Notes: generated by a model not told the origin, from the letters alone. A stretch of DNA of 64,000 bases from Paludibacter sp. 47-17 (GCA_001898935.1 MKVT01000009.1:248001-312000), one strand, 5' to 3'; shown: positions 29,001 through 37,306, counted from the first letter of the stretch. Numbers and translations: made by a program.

Positions 29001-29277
29001 CGGCCGGTTGCCCGAGGTTGCCGGATGGTTTTCGGCCGGAGGTGAGGTGCTGAACGAGACCACGATAGTGACTCCGCGGGGTGAGTTGTATCGTCCCGAC
29101 CGGGTAGTGCTCAGGGGCAATCATGCTACGGTGGTGGATTATAAATTCGGGGCGGCCGAACATACGTCGCACCTGCGGCAGGTAGAGCACTACGGTTCGT
29201 TGCTACAGGCCATGGGCTACAGCTGTTCGGGTTACCTGTGTTATGTCAAACTGAGGAAGGTGGTTGCAGTGATGTGA
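26026..29277 (+). CDS. AddA/RecB-like helicase-nuclease (UvrD family)
   Basis: A 1083-residue superfamily 1A helicase with a C-terminal nuclease domain, of the type that processes double-strand breaks with a partner. Motifs: Walker A ASAGSGKTFRLT (residues 6-17), DEExx-type IDEFQDTSVMQW (about 393), GDVKQSIYRWRN (about 422), NYRSD (about 458), IHKSKGLDFKVV (about 755) and VAFTRAR (about 833). The nuclease triad is Asp1025, Asp1038 and Lys1040 (VVDYKFG), with the RecB-type Q-x-x-x-Y at 1052-1056. No AddB-like partner is adjacent; the next gene is a phosphatase. Confidence 0.92.
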   Translation: MLTVYRASAGSGKTFRLTGEYIRLLFKDHQNNRHRSILAVTFTNKATEEMKSRIILELHKLATGKPSDYLSELMLEYSLPEEEVRTRAEKIVNTILHDFSSFSISTIDKFFQQVIRAFAREIGVHGGYALELDSNQVLEQAVDTLFFELSSDENKLLLDWLTRFAEEKIEKSENWNMRANILELGHEIFKENYQYKAEAVNQKLHDRKFLSHFRNQLLAIGDRFIDDLQRIAGEALGMMAERGLHPESFKGGSRSGMKVLEKIADKLELTASFRKMAESVDECITKAMPQAQKESIAELYYGGLQAKIQELIRRLDTGIIEYNTALIVRKHLNTLGILSDLTVQIRKLTNDQNTMLISDSNMLLHKIIDNSTTPFIYEKTGLRIDHYMIDEFQDTSVMQWRNFLPLITNSLAGSHDNLVVGDVKQSIYRWRNSDWKLLDSGIYADLAGERLTDKSLDTNYRSDRQIVEFNNAFFTRAARNLQDKLNESIDPVSEILPELKPLREIISNAYRGTRQHTRPGAGEGYVRFRFIDQEENEEGWRDASLQQLPGLVESIQLRGFRACDIAVLVRTNGEEQQVIEKLLNYKTTPGARSDCSYDIIGNEGLLISSASSVRFLTGILTLFIHPDDPVQQAIVSYEYGRGALGLSENEALAATFQQQQPAGVLCRHFSAGENAEVQALKHLSLFEMCEQLIDRYRLADWHGEAVFLQAFQDIIFSYSTGKTADLNTFLQWWDKNSDRKTIAMPDNERAMRVMTIHKSKGLDFKVVIIPFCDWNLDNRRRPVIWCDTPAEPFAQLPMFPVEYSGKLGQSLFAGQYYSEMMHTYIDNLNVAYVAFTRARNEMHCIGPQPKALKDGSIGLKSLSSLLFTIVSDTSQPFECGEFDASTMEYVVGSPVVRQVQPMEQVAGGTGKANEYPVALLDNRLRIKHRINNFSRDEVDITEKPLDYGTLMHEILSELEQPGRYRQVVDRLIRQGRITERESTVIIDDLEAFGRLPEVAGWFSAGGEVLNETTIVTPRGELYRPDRVVLRGNHATVVDYKFGAAEHTSHLRQVEHYGSLLQAMGYSCSGYLCYVKLRKVVAVM

Positions 29278-29373
29278 GCCTGCTCGAAGCTGCTTTTGCA
29301 CCCCGGAGAATCCGGTTGATGCAACTAACGAGGGGAAATCGAGTTATTATCCCCATTTTCAACTATATATTGA

Positions 29374-30021
29374 ATGAAAAAACTGATTATTTTTGATTTG
29401 GACGGCACCTTGCTCGACACCATTGGCGATCTGGCGGCTGCCACTAATTTTGCCTTACGCGCATTCGGCTTCCCGGAGCATCCCGAGGAGGCTTTTCGTT
29501 TCTTCGTGGGAAATGGAATCTACAAGCTCATTGAGCGTGCATTGCCCGAGGGCCGTAGAAGCGCCGATGAGGTTTCGATGGTCAAACACGAATTTTTGAA
29601 ATATTACCAGCTGCATGGCGAAGAGCAAACGAGGCCTTATCCGGGCATAAGCGAGCTTCTAGCCCTTCTGCATGCAAAAGGCTATAAGCTGGCGGTGGCT
29701 TCCAATAAATACCACGAAGGGACGACTACTCTGGTGCGTTACTTTTTCCCAGAAATTGAATTCGAAGGAGTGCTGGGACAGCGTGAAGGAGTGCCGGTGA
29801 AGCCTTCGCGGGCGATTGTTGACGAATTGCGCGAAAAGGCGGGAGTTACGCCGGCAGAAACGCTGTATGTGGGCGATTCGGGCGTGGATGCTGCAACGGC
29901 GCAGAATGCCGGCGTCGACTTTGTGGGCGTGCTGTGGGGATTCAGGCCACGGGCAGAACTGGAAGCCGCGGGAGCACGTCATTTTGCCCTTACAGCAACC
30001 GATATTTTAAAGCATTGCTGA
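29374..30021 (+). CDS. HAD-family phosphatase, phosphoglycolate-phosphatase-like
   Basis: A 215-residue cytoplasmic HAD hydrolase. The nucleophile motif FDLDGTLLDT is at residues 7-16, motif II is SNKYHEG near 110, the motif III lysine lies in VPVKPSRA, and motif IV is GDSGVDAATA near 168. A helical cap between motifs I and II places it in subfamily IA with Gph. Phosphoglycolate, PPi or other small phosphates are all possible substrates. It lies 96 bases after the helicase-nuclease gene and ends before a strong bidirectional terminator. Confidence 0.9.
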   Translation: MKKLIIFDLDGTLLDTIGDLAAATNFALRAFGFPEHPEEAFRFFVGNGIYKLIERALPEGRRSADEVSMVKHEFLKYYQLHGEEQTRPYPGISELLALLHAKGYKLAVASNKYHEGTTTLVRYFFPEIEFEGVLGQREGVPVKPSRAIVDELREKAGVTPAETLYVGDSGVDAATAQNAGVDFVGVLWGFRPRAELEAAGARHFALTATDILKHC

Positions 30022-30072
30022 GTGTATTATTCACCTCTACTCGTCCGGTAGCTGCTGTCCAAGCTAAAACCA

Positions 30073-30135
30073 CAACATCCTTTTATGCCCCTTATACAAT
30101 CACGAATGAGTTATATAAGGCATAAAAGGATGTTG
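30073..30135. terminator. Long bidirectional hairpin terminator (phosphatase / trpS)
   Basis: The left arm (30073-30096) and right arm (30114-30135) pair over 17 bp (CAACATCCTTTTATGCC with its complement), then a 2-base bulge and 5 more bp, closing a 17-base loop. It is placed between convergent genes, as expected for a terminator serving both strands, although U-runs are weak. Confidence 0.75.
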
Positions 30136-30180
30136 AAATGGAAGGTTAATCGAGTCCGGTGACAGGTTTGGCCGCCGAAC

Positions 30181-31179
30181 TCAAAAACTTTTGAACCCGA
30201 TAATCTCGCGTACTTCACGGACGGTTTTGGCAGCGCTTTCCTGCGCTTTTTCCTTCCCCATACGTGCTACTCTGGATATATACGCTTCATCGCTCAGCAG
30301 TTCCCTGATCCGTTCGCGGAAAGGAGCCGTAAAGGCTACCATATCCTCGGCAAGCTGTTTTTTCATGTCGCCGTAGCGGATCTGGCAGGTATTGTATTTT
30401 TCGTCGAAGAACTGTACCGTTTCGGGCGCCGAAACCACGCGCATCAGCTGGAAAATATTCTCGATCACTTCCGGTTTTTGCTGATTAGGTTCGGTCGGAC
30501 CGCCATCGGTTACGGCCTTCATTACCTTTTTACGAATCGCTTCCGGTTCGTCGGCCAGAAAGATAGCATTGCCCTCGCCTTCCGATTTACCCATCTTACC
30601 GGTACCGTTCAATCCGGGGATTTTCACGAGCGCCTGCCCGAAATTAAAGGCCTGCGGTTCGGGAAAATACTCTACATTGTACATGCGGTTGAAGCGGTTC
30701 GAAAACTGGCGCGTCATTTCCAGGTGTTGTTCCTGGTCCTTGCCCACCGGCACTTTGGTAGCCTTGTGAATAATAATATCGGCAGCCATCAGGGTAGGAT
30801 AGGTAAGCAATCCGGCATTCACATTTTGTGGCTGCTGGCGAATCTTATCCTTGAACGAAGTACACCGTTCGAGCTCACCCATGTAAGCATTCATATTCAG
30901 AAAAAGGTACAATTCGGCCGTTTCGGGAACATCGCTCTGGACATACAGCGTAGCCTTTTCAGGATCCAGTCCGGCAGCCAGGTATTCCACCAGCACCTGC
31001 CTCACGTTGCCATGCAGGTCGTGAGGCGTAGGATGCGTGGTAAGCGAATGATAATCGGCGATGAAGAAGTAGCAATTGTGCTCGTTCTGCATCTGTATAA
31101 AATTCCGGAGCGCCCCGAAATAATTTCCGAGGTGCAGATTTCCGGTAGGGCGTATGCCACTAACAACAGTTTCCATCAA
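30181..31179 (-). CDS. trpS: Tryptophanyl-tRNA synthetase
   Basis: Charges tRNA-Trp. The 332 residues are typical of a class I dimeric enzyme. The HIGH-type motif is PTGNLHLGNYF near residue 12 and the KMSKS-type motif is GKMGKSEG near 200, with YPTLMAADI and VPVGKDQEQH between them. The start is one of two adjacent ATGs (31179 or 31176). It starts 8 bases after the Lrp-family gene on the same strand, so both are probably on one mRNA. Confidence 0.97.
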   Translation of the reverse strand: MMETVVSGIRPTGNLHLGNYFGALRNFIQMQNEHNCYFFIADYHSLTTHPTPHDLHGNVRQVLVEYLAAGLDPEKATLYVQSDVPETAELYLFLNMNAYMGELERCTSFKDKIRQQPQNVNAGLLTYPTLMAADIIIHKATKVPVGKDQEQHLEMTRQFSNRFNRMYNVEYFPEPQAFNFGQALVKIPGLNGTGKMGKSEGEGNAIFLADEPEAIRKKVMKAVTDGGPTEPNQQKPEVIENIFQLMRVVSAPETVQFFDEKYNTCQIRYGDMKKQLAEDMVAFTAPFRERIRELLSDEAYISRVARMGKEKAQESAAKTVREVREIIGFKSF

Positions 31180-31187
31180 TCGTTTTC

Positions 31188-31643
31188 TTATTCAATAGGA
31201 ATGGTACGGCGTATACGTTGATCGAGCGAGGTAAGCGTTTCGGTAGCAGCTACCCCGGGAATCTCCTGGATACGTCCGTTGAGCAATTCCATTAAATGTT
31301 CATCATTTTTAGCATACAATTTAATGAGGATGGTATAATGTCCCAGGGTATACTGCGACTCCACCACTTCAGGAATCTTTTCCAGCTCCTGAACCACCTC
31401 TTTATACATCGATCCTCGTTCGAGGGTGATGCCAATATAGACACAAATCTGAAATCCCAGCATTTTGGGATTCACATTATATCCCGAACCGGTAATCACA
31501 TTCATATCGATCAGCCGTTGAACCCGCTGATGAATAGCCGCGCGCGACACGCCACATTCTTCAGCCACATCCTTAAAAGGCATACGGGCATTCTGACTGA
31601 TGATACGAAGTATCTTCCGGTCTAATTGATCAATCTTTTCCAT
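31188..31643 (-). CDS. Lrp/AsnC-family transcriptional regulator
   Basis: A 151-residue protein. The N-terminal winged helix-turn-helix begins DQLDRKILRIISQNARMPF and includes VSRAAIHQRVQRLI. The C-terminal RAM (ligand-binding) domain spans about 65-150 with GHYTILIKLYA. Such proteins sense amino acids as octamers and control amino-acid genes or their own operon. It is co-directional with trpS (8-base gap), so it could respond to tryptophan or another amino acid (inference). A -7 box lies at 31677-31684. Confidence 0.94.
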   Translation of the reverse strand: MEKIDQLDRKILRIISQNARMPFKDVAEECGVSRAAIHQRVQRLIDMNVITGSGYNVNPKMLGFQICVYIGITLERGSMYKEVVQELEKIPEVVESQYTLGHYTILIKLYAKNDEHLMELLNGRIQEIPGVAATETLTSLDQRIRRTIPIE

Positions 31644-31676
31644 ACAAATTGTTACGTTTAATAGTTAATTATGCAG

Positions 31677-31684
31677 CAAAAGTA
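31677..31684 (-). promoter_or_regulatory. -7 box (TACTTTTG) for the Lrp-trpS unit
   Basis: CAAAAGTA on the plus strand, 33 bases before the ATG at 31643. An AT-rich stretch lies beyond it and no exact -33 box is seen. Confidence 0.5.
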
Positions 31685-31707
31685 CACAAAAAACAATTAA
31701 ATAACTA

Positions 31708-32568
31708 TTATTTCACAATTTCGAGCAATTCAACTTCGAAAACCAAAGCCGAAAAAGGTTTGATTGTACCCTGGTCCTGAGCTCCATAAGCCAGATCCTG
31801 CGGGATATACAATTTAAATTTCGAGCCTACGGGCATCAGCTGCAATCCTTCGACCCATCCACGAATTACCTGGTTCACCCCGAATTCGGCAGGCTCGCCC
31901 CGTTGTACCGAGCTGTCGAATACCGTACCATCGATCAAGGTTCCATGATAATGCACCTTAACGCGGTCGGTTTCAACCGGCTTGGCTCCCTTACCCATGG
32001 TGATTACTTCGTACTGGAGTCCCGAAGCCGTGGTGGTTACGCCTTCACGTTTAGCGTTTTCGGCCAGAAAATCCTCACCGGCTTTCTTGTTGCTGCCGTG
32101 CTGTGCTTCCATACGTTTTTTCATCAACAATTCCATGGTGGCGTTGAAGTACTGACCAGCCGCATCGGTAGTCATTTGATCTTCAAACTTATTGATACCA
32201 TTGATCAAGCCCTGACGAATCAAAGCAAAATCAACCGTAAGGGTCGAATCGCCGTAAAAATCTTTGGTGCTACGCAGCTGCGAACCGATCATGGTACCCA
32301 TTTCTTCGGCCTGTGCTGTTTCGGGATTCGCACCGTCCGACTTCAATCCTTCGTCAATACCTCGCATCAGGTCCTCAAAACCATTCTTACTCGAATCGTT
32401 CTGAAGGTGGTAATCGCGAACGATTTTACCGTTTACAAACCCAAATGAATAGCTGAGGCTATCGAGCTCTCCGCCTAATTTTACCGTTTTTTCCTTGTAG
32501 CCGGTACACGAACTTACTGTGAAAATCAATAAGCCTGCAATTGTCAGTATATTAAATATCCGTTTCAT
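31708..32568 (-). CDS. FKBP-type peptidyl-prolyl isomerase, lipoprotein
   Basis: A 286-residue protein with a lipoprotein signal (SSC, Cys21). An FKBP_N helical dimerisation domain (about 35-165) is followed by a linker ([20 protein letters not shown]) and a complete FKBP domain (about 180-286) with [33 protein letters not shown] and LAYGAQDQG. These are FkpA/MIP-type folding helpers of the cell envelope. It is the last of four FKBP-family genes in a row, 18 bases after the orphan-domain gene. Confidence 0.94.
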   Translation of the reverse strand: MKRIFNILTIAGLLIFTVSSCTGYKEKTVKLGGELDSLSYSFGFVNGKIVRDYHLQNDSSKNGFEDLMRGIDEGLKSDGANPETAQAEEMGTMIGSQLRSTKDFYGDSTLTVDFALIRQGLINGINKFEDQMTTDAAGQYFNATMELLMKKRMEAQHGSNKKAGEDFLAENAKREGVTTTASGLQYEVITMGKGAKPVETDRVKVHYHGTLIDGTVFDSSVQRGEPAEFGVNQVIRGWVEGLQLMPVGSKFKLYIPQDLAYGAQDQGTIKPFSALVFEVELLEIVK

Positions 32569-32586
32569 ATCCTTCGATTATAAGAG

Positions 32587-33066
32587 TTAATTATTCGGTT
32601 GACCATACATTTTCGACTGAATGCGCATCTGAACTACCTGAAGAAGCGAGTCGGCCTGTTCGTTGGTCATCACTTCATTGTAATCTTTGAGTGCGTTCAC
32701 AAATCCCTGAATCAAGAGTTTCTTATCGGCAACCATCGTCGAATCACCGAACATTCCGTTTTTCAACTGATCGGCAAAATATTTTCCTACCTGAACACCC
32801 AGGTCGTACATCGGCTTCTTTTCTCCATCCGATTCTTTGTATGCCTTATCGAGCGCTTTGATAAATGCTTCAACCTGAACGCCTGTCGAGTCGCCGGCAA
32901 ATTGCTGGGCCTTGATCATATCGCCCTGCCAGTGGCCAAGCGTGTAGTTAATACTGTCGTTCAAGCTGTTTAATGATACTTCCTTGGGTTTGATATCATT
33001 ACACGAACTCAATGAAAAGATAGTAAGCGCTATGGCAACTATCAGAAATGGACTGAATTTTTTCAT
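32587..33066 (-). CDS. Lipoprotein with FKBP_N-like domain only (no isomerase domain)
   Basis: A 159-residue protein with a lipoprotein signal ending SLSSC (Cys22). The mature part matches the helical N-terminal domain of its neighbours in order and spacing: SLNDSINYTLGHWQGD parallels [14 protein letters not shown], and MFGDSTMVADKKLLIQGFVNAL parallels the [19 protein letters not shown] stretch. It stops where the FKBP domain would begin. No downstream remnant of an isomerase domain is visible in the 18-base gap to the next gene, so it looks like an intact short form and not a recent frameshift. It could form mixed dimers with the adjacent isomerases (inference). Confidence 0.85.
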   Translation of the reverse strand: MKKFSPFLIVAIALTIFSLSSCNDIKPKEVSLNSLNDSINYTLGHWQGDMIKAQQFAGDSTGVQVEAFIKALDKAYKESDGEKKPMYDLGVQVGKYFADQLKNGMFGDSTMVADKKLLIQGFVNALKDYNEVMTNEQADSLLQVVQMRIQSKMYGQPNN

Positions 33067-33079
33067 TTTGATGTAATTT

Positions 33080-33853
33080 TTATTTTAATTCTAATTGTTT
33101 AATCTGATCGGTAATGGCAGGTGCATTGATGTCGAGCAACTCAACCGTGAAAATAAGGGTGGCAAAGGGGGGAATTACACCACCGGCGCCTTGTTCGCCA
33201 TAGGCTAAATCGTAAGGAACGAAGAATTTATACTTCGAACCTACCGACATGAGCTGAACGCCTTCGGTCCAACCTTTAATCACCTGGTTCAGCGGAAATT
33301 CGATCGGCTCGCCACGGTCGTACGAACTATCGAATTTGGTTCCGTCGGTCAGCGTGCCTTCATAATGTACTTTTACTTTGTCGGTAGCCGTTGGCTTAGC
33401 ACCGGTACCTTCGGTAAGTACGATATACTGCAGACCGCTTTCGGTAACCTGAACAGCCGGATTTTTCTTGTTTTCGGTCAGAAATTTTTCGCCTTCCGAT
33501 TTCTTTTCATTGGCTACTTTTTCCTGAGCCGCGGTAAAATAAGTTTGAAGGAAAGCCTGAGCATCTTCATTTTTCATTACTACCGAATCGCCTTTTAATA
33601 CATCATTGAAGGCCTTGAGGAACAATTCCTTGTTGTATACGCCACCGGGAAGTGTTTTCAGGTTGTTGGTAAGATCGGTGCCGATGTTCACTCCCAACGC
33701 ATAACTCATCGAATCGACGGTGGTGACCATAACCGGTGCAACGGGAACCACTGCCACCACTTCGGCTTTTTTACTCTTACGGGGTTTCTTTTCCTTTGCT
33801 TCGGCACCGGCCACTACTGTCAGGGCAAGTGCTAAAAGTACGAATTTTTTCAT
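33080..33853 (-). CDS. FKBP-type peptidyl-prolyl isomerase, periplasmic
   Basis: A 257-residue protein with a cleavable signal peptide (AGAEA) and then a very basic stretch EKKPRKSKKAE. The FKBP_N domain (about 45-135) and the FKBP domain (about 145-245) are complete: VKVHYEGTLTDGTKFDSSYD, VIKGWTEGVQLMSVGSKYKF, LAYGEQGAGGVIPPFATL. The signal has no lipobox cysteine, so unlike its two downstream neighbours it should be soluble in the periplasm. It lies 13 bases before the orphan-domain gene in transcription order. Confidence 0.93.
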   Translation of the reverse strand: MKKFVLLALALTVVAGAEAKEKKPRKSKKAEVVAVVPVAPVMVTTVDSMSYALGVNIGTDLTNNLKTLPGGVYNKELFLKAFNDVLKGDSVVMKNEDAQAFLQTYFTAAQEKVANEKKSEGEKFLTENKKNPAVQVTESGLQYIVLTEGTGAKPTATDKVKVHYEGTLTDGTKFDSSYDRGEPIEFPLNQVIKGWTEGVQLMSVGSKYKFFVPYDLAYGEQGAGGVIPPFATLIFTVELLDINAPAITDQIKQLELK

Positions 33854-33877
33854 TTATTTTTACGGGTTAACTTATAA

Positions 33878-34462
33878 TTATACGATTGCTAATAATTCGA
33901 CTTCAAATACCAGGGTCGTATGCGGACCGATAGCCTGACCGGCACCCTGGGCCCCATAAGCCAGATCGGAAGGAATATACAACTTCCACTTCGAACCTAC
34001 CGGCATGAGCTGTAACGCTTCTACCCAACCGCTTATCACCTGCGTCACCCCGAAGGTGGCCGGTTCGCCTCTGCGTACCGAACTATCGAATACTTCGCCA
34101 TTGATCAAGGTTCCATGGTAATGCACCTGTACCTGATCGGAAGCCGATGGGATCGACCCCTTGCCTTCGGTAATTACTTCGTACTGAAGTCCGCTGGCGG
34201 TGGTAACCACTCCGGAACGTTTCGCATTTTCGGCTAAAAACTGCTTCCCTGCTTCGATATTGGCGGCATGCGCCTTTTCCTGAATCTGCTGAAAATATCG
34301 GTTGATGATGTTTTGTGCTTCCTGAATACTGATCTGCAACGGCTTTTCTTCCATAACGTCCTGCATTCCAGCCGCTAACTTTTCATAGTCCAACGTTTCG
34401 AATCCATTGTTTTTGAGGTTCGCACCAAGGCTAATCCCCAAAGCGTAACTTATTTTGTCCAT
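33878..34462 (-). CDS. FKBP-type peptidyl-prolyl isomerase, no signal peptide
   Basis: A 194-residue protein starting at MDKISYALG (34462). The codons upstream lie over the promoter. It has the FKBP_N dimerisation domain (1-85) and the FKBP domain (about 95-194) with [18 protein letters not shown] and LAYGAQGAGQAIGPHTTL. It lacks any signal sequence, so it is probably cytoplasmic, unlike the three following genes. It is the first gene of the cluster, with a -7 box at 34490-34497. Confidence 0.93.
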   Translation of the reverse strand: MDKISYALGISLGANLKNNGFETLDYEKLAAGMQDVMEEKPLQISIQEAQNIINRYFQQIQEKAHAANIEAGKQFLAENAKRSGVVTTASGLQYEVITEGKGSIPSASDQVQVHYHGTLINGEVFDSSVRRGEPATFGVTQVISGWVEALQLMPVGSKWKLYIPSDLAYGAQGAGQAIGPHTTLVFEVELLAIV

Positions 34463-34489
34463 TAATTCTAATATATTAAAAAACGAGTG

Positions 34490-34497
34490 CAAAGATA
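34490..34497 (-). promoter_or_regulatory. -7 box (TATCTTTG) for the FKBP cluster
   Basis: CAAAGATA on the plus strand, 27 bases before the first FKBP ATG. The gene order and gaps of 24, 13 and 18 bases suggest it drives all four genes. Confidence 0.55.
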
Positions 34498-34537
34498 GCT
34501 GATTTGTCGGATATTACGTGTTAATTTATTAAAATTA

Positions 34538-36091
34538 TCATCTTATTGTCAGAAGTACGGGCATTTTCAATCGTTTTGTTACTCCACGTTCCGGATGAAA
34601 CAGTTCGGCAACCACGATATAAATACCCGGTGCGCTGATCCGGCCTTCGGCATTTTGCCCGTCCCAGGCTACAATCCCCTCACCGGAAAGCAGTTCGGCC
34701 TCATTGAGTTGCAACCACACCGCCCCGTCGGGGGTCAGCACGGTTAATTTCATGACATAGCCCGCTTCGGGCATCGTATAGCGGATGATACAGCGATCGT
34801 TGGCTCCGTCGTTGTCGGGGCTGAACCAGCTCTGCTCCAGCCCCACCACCGCCCCACCCGCTTCACCGGGTGCCCGAAACTGCGAATTCTTCATCCCGGG
34901 CGTCCCAAAGCGACCCTGCGAAGCCGCCGAATGCCAGCTCGCCGCATCGAAAGAGGGCAGGTCGGGATGCATTTTTTCCAGCGCCACTCCGGCAGCATCG
35001 CGGATCAGCACATGATGCATCCGCGACGAATAATGCACCGAATCGATCCAGCTCACCCGGTCGGCATCGAGCAACACCAAGGTGGCTTCGTCGTTGTTGA
35101 GCGCCGTCCATTTGCACTGTATTATCCTCGCTTCGGGAGGCGACGAATGGTGATGGCGGACTTTCATACTATCGGAAGTAAATGCGATATATCCGCCGGG
35201 CTCCAGCTGCAGTCCGGCCGGCAAGGCGATCGCTGCCGCCAGGGCTCCGTCGGCGCGACGGACAGCGACCGATTGACCGGTAAGCATCACCTTGAGCTCC
35301 GAACGGTTATAGAGCTCGATGTATTCGGCCGCATCGACGGGTGCATGAAACATCAACTCGTTGAAACAGAGATCGCCGGGCCGAAGTTTGGGAAGAGGAG
35401 TCACCGGCCGGCCACTTACGGCAATATCGTCGAAAAAATAACTGAAACCGGTAGTGGCGGTGTTGGTAAACGAAAGTCCGAACCACTCCGACTGTTGCAC
35501 GCTGACATCCCGAACCGTGCCCTCGGTATAATAGCCGGTTTCGGAGGCAAGTCGCGAGTACAGGGTGAAAACACCGGTACTATCGCGCGTTACCTTCACG
35601 ACTACATCGACGGTCTTTCCGTCGGTGCGCTTGTCGGTTCCATCGATCAGCTTGGTTTTCACCGCCCCCAGCTGACGATACAACGACACTTCGTCGGCCG
35701 TACCGCCGATCATAACGTAATATCCGTGGAGCGTTGCCGGTTCGGGCACCGCCCGGCGATTCGCAGCGGGCGACTGCGGTGCCGCGGCGTCGGCAGGCGC
35801 TGTCAGACTCAGGTACATGCAGGCGTAATTGGACGAGGAGCTCGGATAATCGATGCGGAAGTGGCATTCCCAAACGGCATTTTCGAGGGCTTCGGAGCGG
35901 GTCAGCAGGTACGAAGTGGACGGTGTGGCAGCGGCAGATTGCAACTGAAAAGAGGAATTTACATTGAAATTGTTTACCGTACCCTCCCAAACCGGATTTT
36001 CTGTAAAATTTCCGTCCGAAAAGCTTTCAATCAGCTGCGTATAGCAAAAAAATGGCATAATAAGCCAAAAAATGAGCAATGTTTTTTTCAT
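34538..36091 (-). CDS. Secreted lamin-tail-domain protein with FlgD-like C-terminus
   Basis: A 517-residue protein with a signal peptide (residues 1-18). The N-terminal half (about 20-235) is strand-rich and resembles a concanavalin/LamG-type jelly roll. A lamin-tail domain follows (about 245-385) with CFNELMFHAPVDAAEYIELYN. After the Asp/Asn-rich SPDNDGANDRC comes a final FlgD-type Ig-like domain (about 430-517) ending with IVAWDGQNAEGRISAPGIY. Such proteins are exported structural or adhesive surface proteins in Bacteroidetes. No type IX secretion C-terminal signal is evident beyond this domain. Confidence 0.84.
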   Translation of the reverse strand: MKKTLLIFWLIMPFFCYTQLIESFSDGNFTENPVWEGTVNNFNVNSSFQLQSAAATPSTSYLLTRSEALENAVWECHFRIDYPSSSSNYACMYLSLTAPADAAAPQSPAANRRAVPEPATLHGYYVMIGGTADEVSLYRQLGAVKTKLIDGTDKRTDGKTVDVVVKVTRDSTGVFTLYSRLASETGYYTEGTVRDVSVQQSEWFGLSFTNTATTGFSYFFDDIAVSGRPVTPLPKLRPGDLCFNELMFHAPVDAAEYIELYNRSELKVMLTGQSVAVRRADGALAAAIALPAGLQLEPGGYIAFTSDSMKVRHHHSSPPEARIIQCKWTALNNDEATLVLLDADRVSWIDSVHYSSRMHHVLIRDAAGVALEKMHPDLPSFDAASWHSAASQGRFGTPGMKNSQFRAPGEAGGAVVGLEQSWFSPDNDGANDRCIIRYTMPEAGYVMKLTVLTPDGAVWLQLNEAELLSGEGIVAWDGQNAEGRISAPGIYIVVAELFHPERGVTKRLKMPVLLTIR

Positions 36092-36118
36092 AGGGTTGTA
36101 GGTTTTATATTAATAACG

Positions 36119-36126
36119 TACTTTTG
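36119..36126 (+). promoter_or_regulatory. Possible -7 box (TACTTTTG) toward asd
   Basis: A perfect TAnnTTTG match on the plus strand, but 181 bases from the asd ATG, so it would imply a long leader. I see no riboswitch-like structure in that leader. The minus-strand box CAAAGGTA at 36168-36175 (TACCTTTG) fits the lamin-tail gene, with a leader of about 70 bases. Confidence 0.35.
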
Positions 36127-36167
36127 CAGTCGGTTTAAACTACTGATTAGTCAGGTATTAACCGGTT

Positions 36168-36175
36168 CAAAGGTA
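36168..36175 (-). promoter_or_regulatory. -7 box (TACCTTTG) for the lamin-tail gene
   Basis: CAAAGGTA on the plus strand, 76 bases before the ATG at 36091. No exact -33 box is seen. Confidence 0.45.
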
Positions 36176-36307
36176 GTAAAAAGCGAAACAATAAACAGAA
36201 AAATCACCGAAAATTAATGTATAAAAACGAGACTTTGTTTTAACGTGCTTATAATCAGACAAATAAAAAAACAAGTTTCAGGCAACAACTAAAAAATTTT
36301 TAAGCGT

Positions 36308-37306
36308 ATGAAAGTTGCAATTGTAGGCGCCAGTGGCGCAGTGGGACAGGAATTTTTACGCGTACTCGAAGAGCGTAATTTCCCGTTGACGGAGTTGGTA
36401 TTGTTCGGATCTTCCCGTAGTGCCGGTAAGGTGTATCAATATAAAGGTGAGTCGCTCACCGTGAACGAATTGAAGCATGGCGACGACTTCAAGGGTTTTG
36501 ACTACGTTTTTACCTCGGCCGGAGCCAGCATTTCAAAAGAATTTGCCGAAGACATCACTAAATTCGGGGCTGTAATGATCGACAACTCGAGTGCTTTCCG
36601 TATGGACACCGATGTTCCGCTGGTGGTACCCGAAGTGAATGCCGCCGACGCGCTGAACCGTCCGCGGGGTATTATTGCCAACCCCAACTGTACTACCATC
36701 CAGATGGTGGTGGCATTAAAGGCCATCGAAGATTTATCGCATATCAAACGTGTTCACGTGTCGACTTACCAGGCAGCATCGGGAGCAGGAGCCGCAGCGA
36801 TGGACGAACTGGAGCTTCAGTACCGCCAGGTGATTGCCGGTGAAGAAGTCACCGTGAGCAAATTCGCTTATCAGTTGGCTTACAACCTCATCCCTCAAAT
36901 CGATGTATTCACCGACAACGGCTACACCAAAGAAGAGATGAAGATGTACCACGAGACCCGTAAAATCATGCATTCGGACGTAGAAGTGAGTGCCACCTGC
37001 GTTCGTGTTCCGGCATTGCGCGCCCACTCCGAAAGCGTTTGGGTGGAAACCGAACGGCCGATTTCGGTGGCAGAAGCCCGGGCTGCCTTCGAAAAAGCGG
37101 CTGGTGTTGAGGTGATCGACAATCCGGCCGAAAAGAAATACCCGATGCCTCTGTTCCTGTCGGGGAAAGATCCGGTTCACGTAGGCCGTATCCGCAAAGA
37201 CCTGGCAAACCCCAATGGCATTACGTTCTGGTGTGTAAGCGACCAGATTAAAAAAGGGGCTGCGTTGAATGCAGTGCAGATTGCTGAGTTTCTTATCAAC
37301 AGTTAA
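36308..37306 (+). CDS. asd: Aspartate-semialdehyde dehydrogenase
   Basis: Reduces aspartyl phosphate to aspartate semialdehyde, the branch point to lysine/diaminopimelate, threonine and methionine. The 332 residues are full length. The NADP-binding [14 protein letters not shown] is at residues 6-19, the catalytic cysteine is in NPNCTTIQM near 125, and the substrate-binding Arg/His region is [15 protein letters not shown] near 235. It stands alone and is followed by a hairpin terminator. Confidence 0.97.
   Translation: MKVAIVGASGAVGQEFLRVLEERNFPLTELVLFGSSRSAGKVYQYKGESLTVNELKHGDDFKGFDYVFTSAGASISKEFAEDITKFGAVMIDNSSAFRMDTDVPLVVPEVNAADALNRPRGIIANPNCTTIQMVVALKAIEDLSHIKRVHVSTYQAASGAGAAAMDELELQYRQVIAGEEVTVSKFAYQLAYNLIPQIDVFTDNGYTKEEMKMYHETRKIMHSDVEVSATCVRVPALRAHSESVWVETERPISVAEARAAFEKAAGVEVIDNPAEKKYPMPLFLSGKDPVHVGRIRKDLANPNGITFWCVSDQIKKGAALNAVQIAEFLINS

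Noticed and set aside
36092-36307. Riboswitch (lysine-type) upstream of asd
   Set aside because: The leader is AT-rich with no long conserved stems or pairing pattern that I could identify.
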